64,000 nucleotides of DNA from Streptomyces natalensis ATCC 27448 (GCF_000935125.1 NZ_JRKI01000029.1:248001-312000), one strand, 5' to 3'; numbered from the stretch's first letter, positions 49,431-57,852 are shown. The notes: generated from the sequence alone by a model not told the origin. Program-made: numbers and translations.

Positions 49431-49762
49431 GATCACGCGGACATGGTCCCAGTGCACCCACCGCACCCCACTCACCTGCGGCGACGACTTTTCGAGCGGG
49501 ACAGGGTGGAGTGCACCATCAACGAGTTCGCCCACGGACACGGATGCGCCACTGCCGCTACCGAGGACAGCCGAAACCCCACCTGCAACACGTGTTCACA
49601 GCAATCGCCGTGAACATCGAGCGCCTCAGCAGCCTGCCACCGACCGAGGAGCCCCCCTCACCGCGACCGCCGACCGCCGACCGCCTTCCAGACCTTCCTG
49701 GACCAAGACGAGATCCCCCGGCCGAAGTCCTGGCGAACTCTCGGCAGCTGACCTCGACCACC

Positions 49763-49780
49763 CCAAGATCCCCGACAGAG
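49763..49780 (-). repeat. 18-bp sequence shared with 47495-47512
   Basis: This identical copy marks the exact point where the NTPase-like fragment loses coding similarity, which fits an insertion-sequence end or a recombination junction. Confidence 0.45.
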
Positions 49781-49782
49781 CC

Positions 49783-49965
49783 GAGGAGGATCGCCGGGGC
49801 GCCGCGCCTGCTGGAATCAGCGGCTATGCCACGCAGGAGTGTCGATTTGCCGAATCCACAAGGTGCGTGGAAGCCAAGGGGGCGCCGGGCTGCTATCGCC
49901 CTGCACGCGTCCTGAAGCTGTTCGTCACGCCCCAGGAGCAGAGGTGGCGGTGTGACGGTGGGAAC
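49783..49965 (-). pseudogene. P-loop NTPase (STAND-like) N-terminal fragment
   Basis: About 60 residues read LLLGRDEQLQDACRAIAARR then LGFHAPCGFGKSTLLRGIA, where GFGKST is a Walker A motif preceded by the GRDEQL opening of STAND-type ATPases. The frame carries on to AILL and then meets the 18-bp repeat, after which similarity ends. It lacks a Walker B and sensor regions, so it is a fragment of a larger signalling NTPase. Confidence 0.6.
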
Positions 49966-49987
49966 GCTCCGCGGAACGTGTGCGCCC

Positions 49988-50494
49988 TCATGCCGGCGCG
50001 AGGCAGCATCCCCCGTACTGGTCACAATCGTATTCCAGGTCGCCCAGCATTTCCCTGCAGTTTGGACAGATGGCACGAAACGCGGGGTTGGCACGAAAGA
50101 GCATCGTGTTCTTCATTTCGAAGACCGCCTTCACGGCATCCACGCCGTGTTCGCGCACTCCCTGCTGCAAGAACTCGAACCCGCCATACACTTGTCCGCA
50201 CTCGCACTCAATGCGACTACAGCGGAAGGAATTGACTTCGATACCCAGTTCTGACCTGATCCTGGCCTTCTCCTCTTCCAATACCACTCTGATATTGGAA
50301 GACTTGAGGCGTTCCGACGTCCAGTACCAGGCCTTGACCGCCTCGGCCTGGCCTTGGGGCAGGTAGAACGATGCGGCCCTGCCGCTTCTGATGGTCTCCT
50401 TGACGATTTCCACGATGACGGAATCATCCGCTGAGATCGTCGCTCTCCCGTCGCCAACTACAGCGTCGATACTGGTCAACAACGACTGTTCCAT
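49988..50494 (-). CDS. Cys-rich hypothetical protein, 168 aa
   Basis: ATG 50494 follows GGAGAGAG. Residues 1-85 form an alpha/beta domain (SIDAVVGDGRATISADDS, EIVKETIRSGRAASFYLP). Residues about 92-168 contain Cys clusters: FRCSRIECECGQVYGG and ICPNCREML, ending DCDQYGGCC. They could form one or two zinc ribbons. Third-position GC is clearly lower than in the flanking Streptomyces genes, suggesting recent acquisition. It is one of few intact genes in the debris between the two intron-type repeats. Function unknown. Confidence 0.65.
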   Translation of the reverse strand: MEQSLLTSIDAVVGDGRATISADDSVIVEIVKETIRSGRAASFYLPQGQAEAVKAWYWTSERLKSSNIRVVLEEEKARIRSELGIEVNSFRCSRIECECGQVYGGFEFLQQGVREHGVDAVKAVFEMKNTMLFRANPAFRAICPNCREMLGDLEYDCDQYGGCCLAPA

Positions 50495-50908
50495 GACTCT
50501 CTCCGCAAAGTTGGCCGCTCTCCCATACCTCAAGAATTAATATGCTTTGGGGCATGCCTTGCACGGAGGCGCACCGTCGATCCACTCAGTTGGAATACTC
50601 CATAGGCCCACTGGTACTCCAGTGCGACTTCGTGACCTTGGTTGGACGCAGGGAAGCGTCACACCTCCTCCTGGTCGTCCGGAGTTCACGGGCGCTTCAA
50701 GGTGACATTGCTTGCATCACGGTGTCGAGGGGTAATTCCGTGTCCGCCCGAGACGGGCGATCTCACGCCGCACAGGGTGCCACGACCGCGAACGACTCCT
50801 CGAAACTCGAAGCGTTCGCTCACCTAAATATTCGCCGTTCGTGCATGCCGCCTTCGCCCGACGCCGTGCTCCGACCAACGAACGCACGGAATAACAACGG
50901 CTAGCGCG

Positions 50909-51037
50909 ACGAATTGAGTTGTCGGTGGCGGTCAGGCAGCAGGCGGGTTTGAGGAACGCTTCGCGCATGTCCGCTCGTCGTTCCCACCGCACGCGCAGCC
51001 GACGGAAGCGGTGCAGCCAGGCAGTTGGGGCGGCCGC
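50909..51037 (-). pseudogene. IS5-family transposase, C-terminal fragment
   Basis: The frame reads AWLHRFRRLRVRWERRADMR then EAFLKPACCLTATDNS, the conserved final helix of IS5-type transposases. It starts directly after the group II intron 3' end on the same strand, so it may be the intron's 3' exon. The rest of the transposase is missing. Confidence 0.7.
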
Positions 51038-51127
51038 GGTGAGGGGCCTGTCGTGGCAGGTTCTGTTCCGCGCGGCCTCCCGCCGAACCGGACATGACGG
51101 TTTCCCTGTCATCCGGCCCACCAGTGA

Positions 51128-51472
51128 CTACGGCGTGAGTGGTCTGGCTGGCGGTTCCGAGTGGATGCGGTCGTGGCAGATGTCGCAGGCCACGACCGTT
51201 TTGCGTCGCCGGTGAAGCATGACGCGCGCCCAGTCGGAAGGCTGCCATCCGGCATGTGCGAGGTCGGCGAGAGTGCGGACGTCGTGCACTTGCACGTTGC
51301 CCTTGCCTCCGCAGATCTCGCGGGCCAGGAGTCTCGCGATGAGTTCCTTTTGCGGATAGTCCACCCGGACCGGCTCACGATCGGCGATTTCTGCCGCTCG
51401 CTGCCGTTGGAGAGGAATCCCACCGAACCGTGCCACCAGTGGTTTCCTGTTCTTCCGCTCGATACGGGTCAA
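51128..51472 (-). pseudogene. Group II intron-encoded protein, C-terminal endonuclease domain
   Basis: The frame reads LTRIERKNRKPLVARFGGIP and YPQKELIARLL, the standard approach to the endonuclease domain, then VQVHDVRTLADL, MLHRRRKTVVACDICHDRIH. In active relatives the first zinc pair is CxxC and the motif is VHHVR; here one Cys is missing and HH is HD, so the nuclease is probably dead. The 400 or so upstream residues of reverse transcriptase and maturase are absent. Confidence 0.8.
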
Positions 51473-51745
51473 GCTCCACGGCGCCATTCCGCTCCTAAGG
51501 TCCATCGCCACGAACCATCACGATCCGACATGCCGTCACCTAAGTCAGCATTGGGTCAGCATCAACCCTGCCAGATCGGGCTTCACGCTACCGAACCTGC
51601 ACATGATCGTAGGGCCGCGAAATGCCCATCTGACCTGCACGTTTGCCGCTCCACCTGGGGAGATCGTAGAGTCACTCCCCCACGGGCATGCAGGTGTAGT
51701 CCATATCCCCGCAATTTCTTAATTAGGAATTGGCGAGAACTAAGC
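51468..51745 (-). repeat. Copy 2 of the 275-bp diverged repeat
   Basis: Aligns along its length with 46671-46945 in the same orientation, with scattered substitutions. It includes the AT-rich palindrome (51712-51738, arms imperfect here with one deleted base), the CATGCAGGT arm and ATGGCGCCG at the junction to the endonuclease frame. Confidence 0.8.
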
Positions 51746-51823
51746 CGCAGTGGCCCATTTTTGACTGGCTGCCAGTGGGTCTACCTCCCGCACGACCTGC
51801 CGCCGAAGAGCGCAACGTACTAA
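51742..51823 (+). pseudogene. IS5-type transposase, N-terminal fragment
   Basis: A short plus-strand frame reads GPFLTGCQWVYLPHDLPPKS and then TY and a stop. This is the LxTGCQWRxLPxDxPP segment near the N-terminus of IS5 transposases. It is opposite in strand to the IS5 tail at 50909-51037, so it derives from another copy. Confidence 0.5.
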
Positions 51824-52400
51824 AACTTCGCCGCCTGGCTTCTCCGGGTACGGCGTACGGGCTGTCTGCAGTCGTCGTGGCTGATCCCGCTGCAGAAACC
51901 CCGTGCCGATTTTTGACGCCGGTGCCTAGCGCAGCCAGGGCTGTCAGACGGCAGCGAGCGGGTCACGGGACCGTGGGTGCGCTGGATGCGGTTTTTGAGC
52001 TGCTCGACCGGACGTACACTCCGCCCATGGGTCGCACACGTGCCGTAAGGGAGTGCCAGCAGCAGGCCCCCTGTGCGCTGCGCCCCACCGTTGCGGGTTC
52101 GGCGGCCGTCGGCCCGGCGACCGCAGCCGACGCCGAGGCGCCGGAGAACGGTCGCGGGGCGTTGCACGGCCACGGCTAGCGATTCTCAGCTGCCCCTGCC
52201 CAGGGGCCATGCCTCCGGTTCGACGCACTTCCACGAACACCGCAGGACTTCGCCCGCCGGGCTGATCTTTGGCTTCCGGCTCTGATCGGACGTGTCCCGC
52301 CACCTGCTCCACAGCATCACCGCAGCTTCCGGCGCGCCGCCGGCGCTGCCGCCTGGCGACGGCCGCACAACCGGTCCGAGCCACCTTCGAAGGGATCATT
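51824..52400. other. Intergenic region, 577 bp
   Basis: No gene is supported before the MurE-like GTG start. A 50-codon frame from ATG 52027 has no recognisable content. Confidence 0.35.
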
Positions 52401-53888
52401 GTGAAGCTGAGCGAGCTGCTTGCCGGGCACGACCACCACGTTGTCCGTGGCGACCCGGAGACGACGTGGATCACCGCGGGAACGACCTTCGACGCCGACC
52501 GGGTGACGCCGGGCTCGCTGTTCATCGCGGTGCCCCGCCGCCGTGAAGGCGGTTCCGGCTCCGTCGGGACGGCCCTCGCACATGGCGCGGCGGCGGTACT
52601 CGTCGACGGCGGGGAACCGGATCTTCCGGCGTCGGTGTGGTCGGCGGCGGCGGGGGTGTGTGCCGTGCGGGTGCCGGATACCCGGACGGCGGCCGCGGTC
52701 GTCGCCTCCCGCTATTTCGGCGAGCCGGGGCGGCAGATGGACATGGTGGCGATCACCGGCACCAACGGGAAAACGTCGGTGTCGTACATGGTCGAGTCGC
52801 TGCTGCGGCTCTCCGAGGGCGCGAAGGTGGGGGTCATCGGGACGGCCGGCAGCCGTATCGGCGACGAGCTGATCCCGATGCCGCCCTCGGTGCTGACCAC
52901 GCCGGAGTCGCCGGACCTCCAGTACCTGCTGGGCTGCATGCGCGACCGCGGGGCCGGCAGCGTGGTGCTGGAGGCCACGTCAATGGCCCTGCTGACGCAT
53001 CGGGTAGACCGCACCTTCATCGACGTCGGGGTCTTCACCAACCTGACGCAGGATCACCTGGACGATCACGGAACGATGGCGAACTACCGGGACGCCAAGC
53101 TGCGCCTGTTCCAGGGCCAGTGCCGGCACGCGGTGGTCAACGCCGACGACCCTGTGGGCGCCGGGATCCAGAGGTTGATGCCCGGCGCGGTGACCACGTA
53201 TGCCCTTGACACCGAGGCGGACTACCGAGCCACCGACCTCACCGTCGACGCCTGCGGCACGCGCTTCACCTTGCACCACGACGGCCACAAGTATCCGGCG
53301 GCGATCCCCGTCCCGGGCCGGTTCTCGGTGGCCAACGTGCTGGCAGCTGTGGCGGCCTGCCACATTCTGGGACACGACATGGGCGGGCTGATCGCCGCGC
53401 TCGACCGGATGCCTCCTGTCCCGGGCCGGCTCGAACGCTTTCAGACCCCGCGCGGCACATCCGTGATCGTGGACTACGCCCACTCACCGGACTCCCTGGA
53501 CAAGGTCCTGACCACCATCCGCGGCTTCGCCCCCGGCCAGGTCATCACCGTCTTCGGCTGCGGCGGGGACCGGGACACCACCAAGCGAGCCGACATGGGA
53601 AGGATCGCCGGGACCCACTCCGACCTGTGCATCCTCACCTCCGACAACCCCCGCAACGAAGACCCCCAGGCCATCCTGGACCAGATCGCCCCAGGCATCG
53701 CGGCGACCGGCACACCGTTTGAACGGTTCGCCGACCGCCGTCGGGCGATCGCCTTCGCCCTGTCCGTCGCGGACCCGGACGATATCGTCCTGATCGCCGG
53801 CAAAGGCAGCGAGCCGCACCAGATCGTCGGTGAGAAACTGCTGCCCTTCAGCGACATGGCAACAGTGCGCGAACTCGCCAGGGCATAG
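52401..53888 (+). CDS. MurE-type Mur ligase (UDP-MurNAc-tripeptide synthetase paralogue)
   Basis: GTG 52401 follows GAAGGGA and opens MKLSELLAG, as in MurE; the frame open from 52269 is not needed. The 495-residue protein has the three Mur ligase domains: UMP-binding N-domain (about 1-100), ATP-binding centre with AITGTNGKTS near 118-127, LEATSMALL near 195, and YRDAKLRLF near 230 (carbamylated Lys), and a C-domain with DYAHSPDSLD and SDNPRNEDP near 420. DNPR is the signature of meso-diaminopimelate addition. Length is normal. It is an orphan outside a dcw cluster and surrounded by mobile debris, so it is probably a second copy serving special conditions or a specialised pathway rather than the housekeeping murE. 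Confidence 0.87.
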   Translation: MKLSELLAGHDHHVVRGDPETTWITAGTTFDADRVTPGSLFIAVPRRREGGSGSVGTALAHGAAAVLVDGGEPDLPASVWSAAAGVCAVRVPDTRTAAAVVASRYFGEPGRQMDMVAITGTNGKTSVSYMVESLLRLSEGAKVGVIGTAGSRIGDELIPMPPSVLTTPESPDLQYLLGCMRDRGAGSVVLEATSMALLTHRVDRTFIDVGVFTNLTQDHLDDHGTMANYRDAKLRLFQGQCRHAVVNADDPVGAGIQRLMPGAVTTYALDTEADYRATDLTVDACGTRFTLHHDGHKYPAAIPVPGRFSVANVLAAVAACHILGHDMGGLIAALDRMPPVPGRLERFQTPRGTSVIVDYAHSPDSLDKVLTTIRGFAPGQVITVFGCGGDRDTTKRADMGRIAGTHSDLCILTSDNPRNEDPQAILDQIAPGIAATGTPFERFADRRRAIAFALSVADPDDIVLIAGKGSEPHQIVGEKLLPFSDMATVRELARA

Positions 53889-53960
53889 CGGCCCTTCCCG
53901 CCCCAGGCACGACCCAGCCCGCACCGCGGCACGACTGAGCCTGCCCGACAGATCACTCCA

Positions 53961-54344
53961 CCTCACGTCGACCGGAACGATCTCGTCCCCCACGAGCATG
54001 AGCTGGTTCGTGCGCAGCTTGAGGTGCTCGGCGACCGTCCGCAGCCAGGCACCGCTGCCGCGAGCCGGTTTGCCAGGGATGTCCTCACGAGAGAGGTGGA
54101 GAGCGGGCGTGGGCAGCCCGGCCGCCCCCAGGGCGGCTCCGGCGTCGACCGGATCACTGGTGAGCAGTACGAAGGAGATGTCGCGGCCATCTAGCCACTG
54201 CAGCAACACTGCGATCCCGTCGTGGGCGCGCCCGTAGGCCCGCAGGACCGCCTTTTGGTCGAACACGACCGCGCGCACCGTGCTGCTCTCGTCCTTGCCT
54301 GCCCCTCCCCCAATTCCGTGATCATGATCTGATCCTCTTGCCAT
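53961..54344 (-). pseudogene. HAD-superfamily hydrolase, truncated
   Basis: The frame gives AVVFDQKAVLRAYGR, FVLLTSDPVDAGAALGAAGLP and SREDIPGKPARGSGAWLRTVA, then NQLMLVGDEI. This is the order of HAD phosphatases up to the third motif. The first motif lacks its second Asp (FDQKA where DxD is expected), and the C-terminal part is missing: after VPVDVRW the frame is antisense to MurE. It is an inactive fragment. Confidence 0.6.
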
Positions 54345-54672
54345 GACCTCAGCTGGTCTGCCCGCATACCTGCGGTTTCCGCTTCTCCGCCGAGCAACGC
54401 AGGTCTGGCGAGCATCAGCGAGGCCGGACGACCGGGAGGAGGCCGGTCAGACGTTGAGGTCCAAGCCCCGGACCGCTTGGCGATGCCATCGCGTCGGTGC
54501 GGCGATGGGCGATCGCGCCGTCGGGACGCTCGGGCATGGGTTGCGCTGCGTACCGACAGGGGCCGCGGCCCAGGTCTCGCGCTGCGCCACGAACAGGGCG
54601 GCGGCCAGGTCTATTGGCACGCCCCTAAAGGTTGTTCCGTAACTGGTGTGGCGGATGGTGCGTTGATCGGGC

Positions 54673-55413
54673 ATGGGTGGGGTGATCTCAGCGGATGATC
54701 CGAAGTGGATCGAGCCGTTCTCTGGGCTGAGCCAGACGCAGTTCGAGCAGTTGGTGGCATGGGTCCGGCATCGTGGAGGCGATGGCCGGCGGGGGCGACC
54801 GTGGGTGGCGATTGTCGCTGGCAGACCGGGTGTGGCTGGTGGCGACCTACTGGCGCACAAACCTCACGTTGCGGCAGGTGGCGCCGCTGTTCGGGATTTC
54901 GAAGTCTGCTGCGGACCGGATCTTGGACCACCTCGCCCCGCTGCTGGCCATCTCTCCGGCTGGCCGGCCGCGCAAGGACTCCGTGTACATCGTGGACGGC
55001 ACGCTGGTGCCGACCCGCGACCGCACGATCTCCGCCTCAAGCAAGAACTACCGATACTCGACAACCTGCAAGTCGTCATCGACGCCAACAGCCGCCTGGT
55101 GGTGGCCGTCGGACACCCGCTGCCTGGCAGCCGCAACGACTGCCGAGCCTTTACCGAGTCCGGAGTCGATCGGGCCTGCCGCGGCGCCCCTGTGATCGCC
55201 GATGGTGGCTATCGGGGCACCGTCGCGTTGATTCCGCATCGCCGTCGGCGCGGGCAAACCCACCTCGACCCAGTCCAGGAAGCAGAGAACAACGTCCACC
55301 GACGTGCTCGGGCCCGTGTCGAGCACGCATTGTCCCGGCTGAAGAACTGGAAGATCCTTCGAGACTGCCGCCTCAAAGCCTCTTTCCCTGGCCTCTACGT
55401 GCTCACCCGATGA
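54673..55413 (+). pseudogene. IS5-family transposase with two compensating frameshifts
   Basis: The first part (54673 on) reads PKWIEPFSGLSQTQFEQLVAW. The second frame (about 54775-55060) gives LSLADRVWLVATYWRTNLTL and HLAPLLAISPAGRPRKDSVYIVDGTL, split at the catalytic DGT strand. The first frame returns at about 55060 with NLQVVIDANSRLVVAVGHPLPG, SRNDCRAFTES, IADGGYRGT and VEHALSRLKNWKIL. All domains of a DDE transposase can be seen, including the Asp of VDGT and DGGY and the final Glu helix, but no one frame encodes them, so it cannot act as it stands. It ends at LYVLTR, slightly short. Confidence 0.8.
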
Positions 55414-55566
55414 GCTTGTGCAGTACCGGCGTACTGCCGTCGGCCGCGAAGAGGCCGGCAAGCGCGGCGTCGGGGAGGGACCGGGTCTTCCAGTAGGTGA
55501 GGGCGCCGACGAAACCGCCGACGATGACGGCGACCACCAGGACGAGGGCGGCGTGCTGTGAGAACA
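55403..55566 (-). pseudogene. Small membrane protein fragment without a start codon
   Basis: The frame reads PLFSQHAALVLVVAVIVGGF then VGALTYWKTRSLPDAALAGLF and ends KLIG with a stop at 55403. One transmembrane helix, then a cytosolic tail. No ATG or GTG exists in frame between the upstream stop and the helix, so either the start is non-standard or the N-terminus was lost. The last 10 bp overlap the end of the IS5 pseudogene on the other strand. Confidence 0.4.
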
Positions 55567-55598
55567 GCGGGGTGTCCCGCCCTCGTTCGCCGCCGCAC

Positions 55599-55628
55599 GG
55601 GCCGGCACCGCATCAGCGGTGCCGGCCC
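55599..55628. terminator. Perfect 13-bp hairpin terminator
   Basis: GGGCCGGCACCGC and its complement flank a 4-base loop. It is just downstream of the small membrane gene at 55695 (minus strand), which it probably terminates. Confidence 0.8.
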
Positions 55629-55694
55629 GTTGGCCGTAGCCGGAAGGGCGGAAGTGTTCTCGCCGACCTCGACCAAGCTGGCGGGACACGGGCC

Positions 55695-55922
55695 CTACCG
55701 GCGGGACAGCGCCAGGACAGTGGTCACCAGGAGAGTGACAGCCGTGAAACCCACCCCCAGCGGGGTGCCCAGGGACGGGTGACGCCAGATCACGTAGACC
55801 ACGATGCCTGTGCCGAGCAGTCCCAGCAGTACCAAGACGAGGATCAGCAGCGACCAGAAGGTACGCGCCGGCACGGTGTCCTGCTGCTGGTTGGTGGCAT
55901 CGTTCGAAGTTGTTGCGGGCAC
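55695..55922 (-). CDS. Small two-span membrane protein, 75 aa
   Basis: From GTG 55922 the protein is a polar N-tail (PATTSNDATNQQQDTVPAR), a helix LLILVLVLLGLLGTGIVV, a short loop YVIWRHPSLGT, and a second helix GFTAVTLLVTTVLALS ending RR. The longer frame to 56081 begins in non-coding sequence. Strong hairpins precede and follow it, so it seems to be a one-gene transcript. Function unknown; small proteins of this kind are common on actinobacterial plasmids and integrated elements. Confidence 0.6.
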   Translation of the reverse strand: MPATTSNDATNQQQDTVPARTFWSLLILVLVLLGLLGTGIVVYVIWRHPSLGTPLGVGFTAVTLLVTTVLALSRR

Positions 55923-55994
55923 GGCTATTCCTGTCTGTGTGCGTGCGAAAGCACTTCGGCAAATGGGTGGCTGAACCGTGGACCAGCGGGGAGT

Positions 55995-56337
55995 TAGCCG
56001 CGCAAGTCCGCTGTTCCCGCCCGCCCGGTGGCGCCCCCGGACGACAGGAAGCCCCGCGATGGCGCGGGGCTTCCTGCTCACAGACCATCAGCTGAGGCGA
56101 ATCCATTCAATAAAGCCCGTGGATCTGCATGCGGATTCTTGGGCGTGCGCTGGGCCCGTCTGCTCTTCGCCAACTGTTGAATGAGCTGCCGGAGCCTGCT
56201 ACGGCACCCGTGTTCGCCAGCACTTGAATCAGTGCGGCCCTACTGCTAAGCGGCCGGCCCGGAACCACGGCCGTCCTAGCCGCGCAAGTCCCCTTCTCGT
56301 GCCCTCTACACGACGCGGGGGTTAGCTGCGCAACCCC
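55995..56337 (+). repeat. Three scattered copies of a 15-bp motif
   Basis: TAGCCGCGCAAGTCC occurs at 55995-56009 and exactly again at 56277-56291; a variant TAGCTGCGCAACCCC is at 56323-56337. They flank the region between the small membrane gene and the sigma-like operon. A shared operator or a repeated gene edge are both possible. Confidence 0.6.
56045..56076. terminator. Perfect 14-bp hairpin
   Basis: CAGGAAGCCCCGCG and its complement surround the 4-base loop ATGG. It lies upstream of the small membrane gene and downstream of the sigma-like operon, about 360 bp away. It is likely an insulating terminator. Confidence 0.75.
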
Positions 56338-56437
56338 GTGCCGACCAGCGCGTTCGCATCCCACGCCCGCATACGCCGAAGGAGCCGGACGGATCGTCCG
56401 GTCCCTTCGGGCGCGCGCCGCGGTGCGGCTGGCGGTT

Positions 56438-56701
56438 CTACGGTCCCTGCCTTTCGGGCTCCGGGGCTGCTCGACCCCGCAGCTGGCGGGCCTTCTCCTG
56501 ATAGCGGCGCCGGTCCCGCCACCACAACAGCCGGTCCCGGGAGTTCTGCGGAAAGACCGTGCCCAGTACCCCCATCAGCATGCTCGCCATGCTGATCCCG
56601 ACCACCACCTGCCAGGGGGCGCCCGCCAGGGCCGCGGTGCCCGGAGGCACCGCCGTCAGTGCCATGGCGGCGCGCCCACGGATGCTCTCGGACTGGGTCA
56701 C
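56438..56701 (-). CDS. Small membrane protein coupled to the sigma-like gene, 87 aa
   Basis: GTG 56701 overlaps the upstream stop as GTGA, so the protein is translationally coupled to the regulator. It has a short N-tail, one or two hydrophobic stretches (ALTAVPPGTAALAGAPW, QVVVGISMASMLMGVLGTVF) and a basic C-tail (RDRLLWWRDRRRYQEKARQL). The basic tail would face the cytosol. Because it is paired with a sigma-like protein, an anti-sigma or tethering role is tempting, but it shows no ZAS or other anti-sigma motif. Confidence 0.65.
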   Translation of the reverse strand: MTQSESIRGRAAMALTAVPPGTAALAGAPWQVVVGISMASMLMGVLGTVFPQNSRDRLLWWRDRRRYQEKARQLRGRAAPEPERQGP

Positions 56702-57513
56702 AGCGCCTCCCCGGACTCGCTGCGCAGCTGACGGGGCAGCCACACACGACCGGCCTTCTCCGCCCGCTTGATGTCCCGCCGCAACCGGTATCGGTGCTGG
56801 CGCACCGCGGCGGCGGTGGTCTTGAGCCGTTCGGCGATCTGGGAGTCGTCGTAGCCTGCGTGGGCAAGCAGCACGACCGCCTGGGACTCGGCAGAGCGCT
56901 TGTTGATCAGCTCGGACAGCGAGCCGCCGGCAACGCGTGCGTCGGGTCCGGGGAGGCGGCTGGGCGTTTGCAGCAGCTGAAGCAGTCCGTCGCTGCTGCG
57001 CATCGCCACCTCATGCTCCGCCAGGAGCAGCCGGGCGCGCCGCCATCGTAGGTAGACGCGGCGGAACTCCCACACGCACTGTCCGATGAAGTAGGTCGTC
57101 AGGGAGCAAGCGCCGTGACGCCCGGCATGCCGTGGGTTCCACCCCCCGCCCACGAGCCCGTTGTCGCGGAAGGACTTCAGCGCCCGCAGCAAGATCTCCA
57201 CCGCTATCTCGTCGCGAGCCTCGGCGCTGTTGTGCAGCAGGCGGAGGTCCTCGTCGTGGACGTACAGCGCGATACCGCGTCGCTGGTGCTTCTGCTGGGA
57301 GAGGCGCGGCAGCTTTCCGCTGCGCAGCATGCCACGCAGCATCGGCAGGCTCTTACGGCACAGATCGTCTTCGAAGACGCGGTATGTAGGGCCGGCGAAG
57401 CCGTGATACGCGAGGTCAGCCACCCGCTCCACATCGCGACGAATCCGCTCCGCGCTGCCCCCCACTGCACCCTCGCTGATGTCCTCTTCTCTTGTGTCTT
57501 CCTGCAAAAACAT
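56698..57513 (-). CDS. Sigma-70-like/HTH regulatory protein, 271 aa
   Basis: ATG 57513 follows AGGGGG; the frame open to 57573 is extra. Residues about 90-150 (RDEIAVEILLRALKSFRDNG, then SLTTYFIGQCVWEFRRVYLRW) look like sigma region 2. The C-terminal part has a region 4-type helix-turn-helix, QAVVLLAHAGYDDSQIAERL then KTTAAAVRQHRYRLRRDIK (about 215-255). It is closer to ECF-like or plasmid-borne sigma-related proteins than to standard sigma factors. The gene is first in a two-gene operon with a small membrane protein. Promoter specificity is unknown. Confidence 0.7.
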   Translation of the reverse strand: MFLQEDTREEDISEGAVGGSAERIRRDVERVADLAYHGFAGPTYRVFEDDLCRKSLPMLRGMLRSGKLPRLSQQKHQRRGIALYVHDEDLRLLHNSAEARDEIAVEILLRALKSFRDNGLVGGGWNPRHAGRHGACSLTTYFIGQCVWEFRRVYLRWRRARLLLAEHEVAMRSSDGLLQLLQTPSRLPGPDARVAGGSLSELINKRSAESQAVVLLAHAGYDDSQIAERLKTTAAAVRQHRYRLRRDIKRAEKAGRVWLPRQLRSESGEAL

Positions 57514-57852
57514 AAAACCCCCTCGGATCTCGACTGCGGGCCGCCCCGAGCGGGCCAAGGCGCCCACCCGCAATGACCATGTGGCCTGGTTTTAGCGGCT
57601 CTCAGCCGTTGCTATGCAGCGCGGCACCGCGGAAGTAACACGCGACAGAAAAAATCTTTGTGAACGCGACCTTCTTGTGGGCGGTGGTCAGCGCCCGGGT
57701 GCTCCAGAAGCGGGAAGAGCTCGCGGAGAAGAAACGCACCGAGCGGGCGGGTCGGTGACCGCTTGCGACTGATGCCCGCGGCCGTGCTCGCCCTGGTCGA
57801 GCTGGTCGTGGGCACCTCGCCGCCTGGTGAACCGGGATCCTTGGGTGCGTGT

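Larger units (their letters stand above)
51040..51745 (-). mobile_element. Group II intron with a large internal deletion
   Basis: Three parts lie in order on the minus strand: a 5' region (51745-51480) duplicated at 46671; the HNH-type C-terminus of an intron-encoded protein (51472-51128); and a domain V hairpin at 51117-51085 (GCCGGATGACAG, a GAAA-type loop, and GTCCGGTTC), followed by GGCGGGAGG. The GTCCGGTTCGG ending of domain V is a signature of bacterial group II introns. The reverse transcriptase and maturase domains are missing. The 3' exon is an IS5 transposase tail. The exact 5' end is uncertain, and no GUGYG was found; the palindrome at 51712-51738 suggests insertion next to a hairpin. 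Confidence 0.72.

Noticed and set aside
50542..50904. Plus-strand frame of 120 codons
   Set aside because: No ribosome site of note, no homology recognised, poor codon bias and an ending in an Asn-rich tail.
57656..57757. Plus-strand stretch ending KREELAEKKRTERAGR, like the tail of a membrane protein
   Set aside because: Only about 33 residues, no clear start, and nothing else to support a gene.
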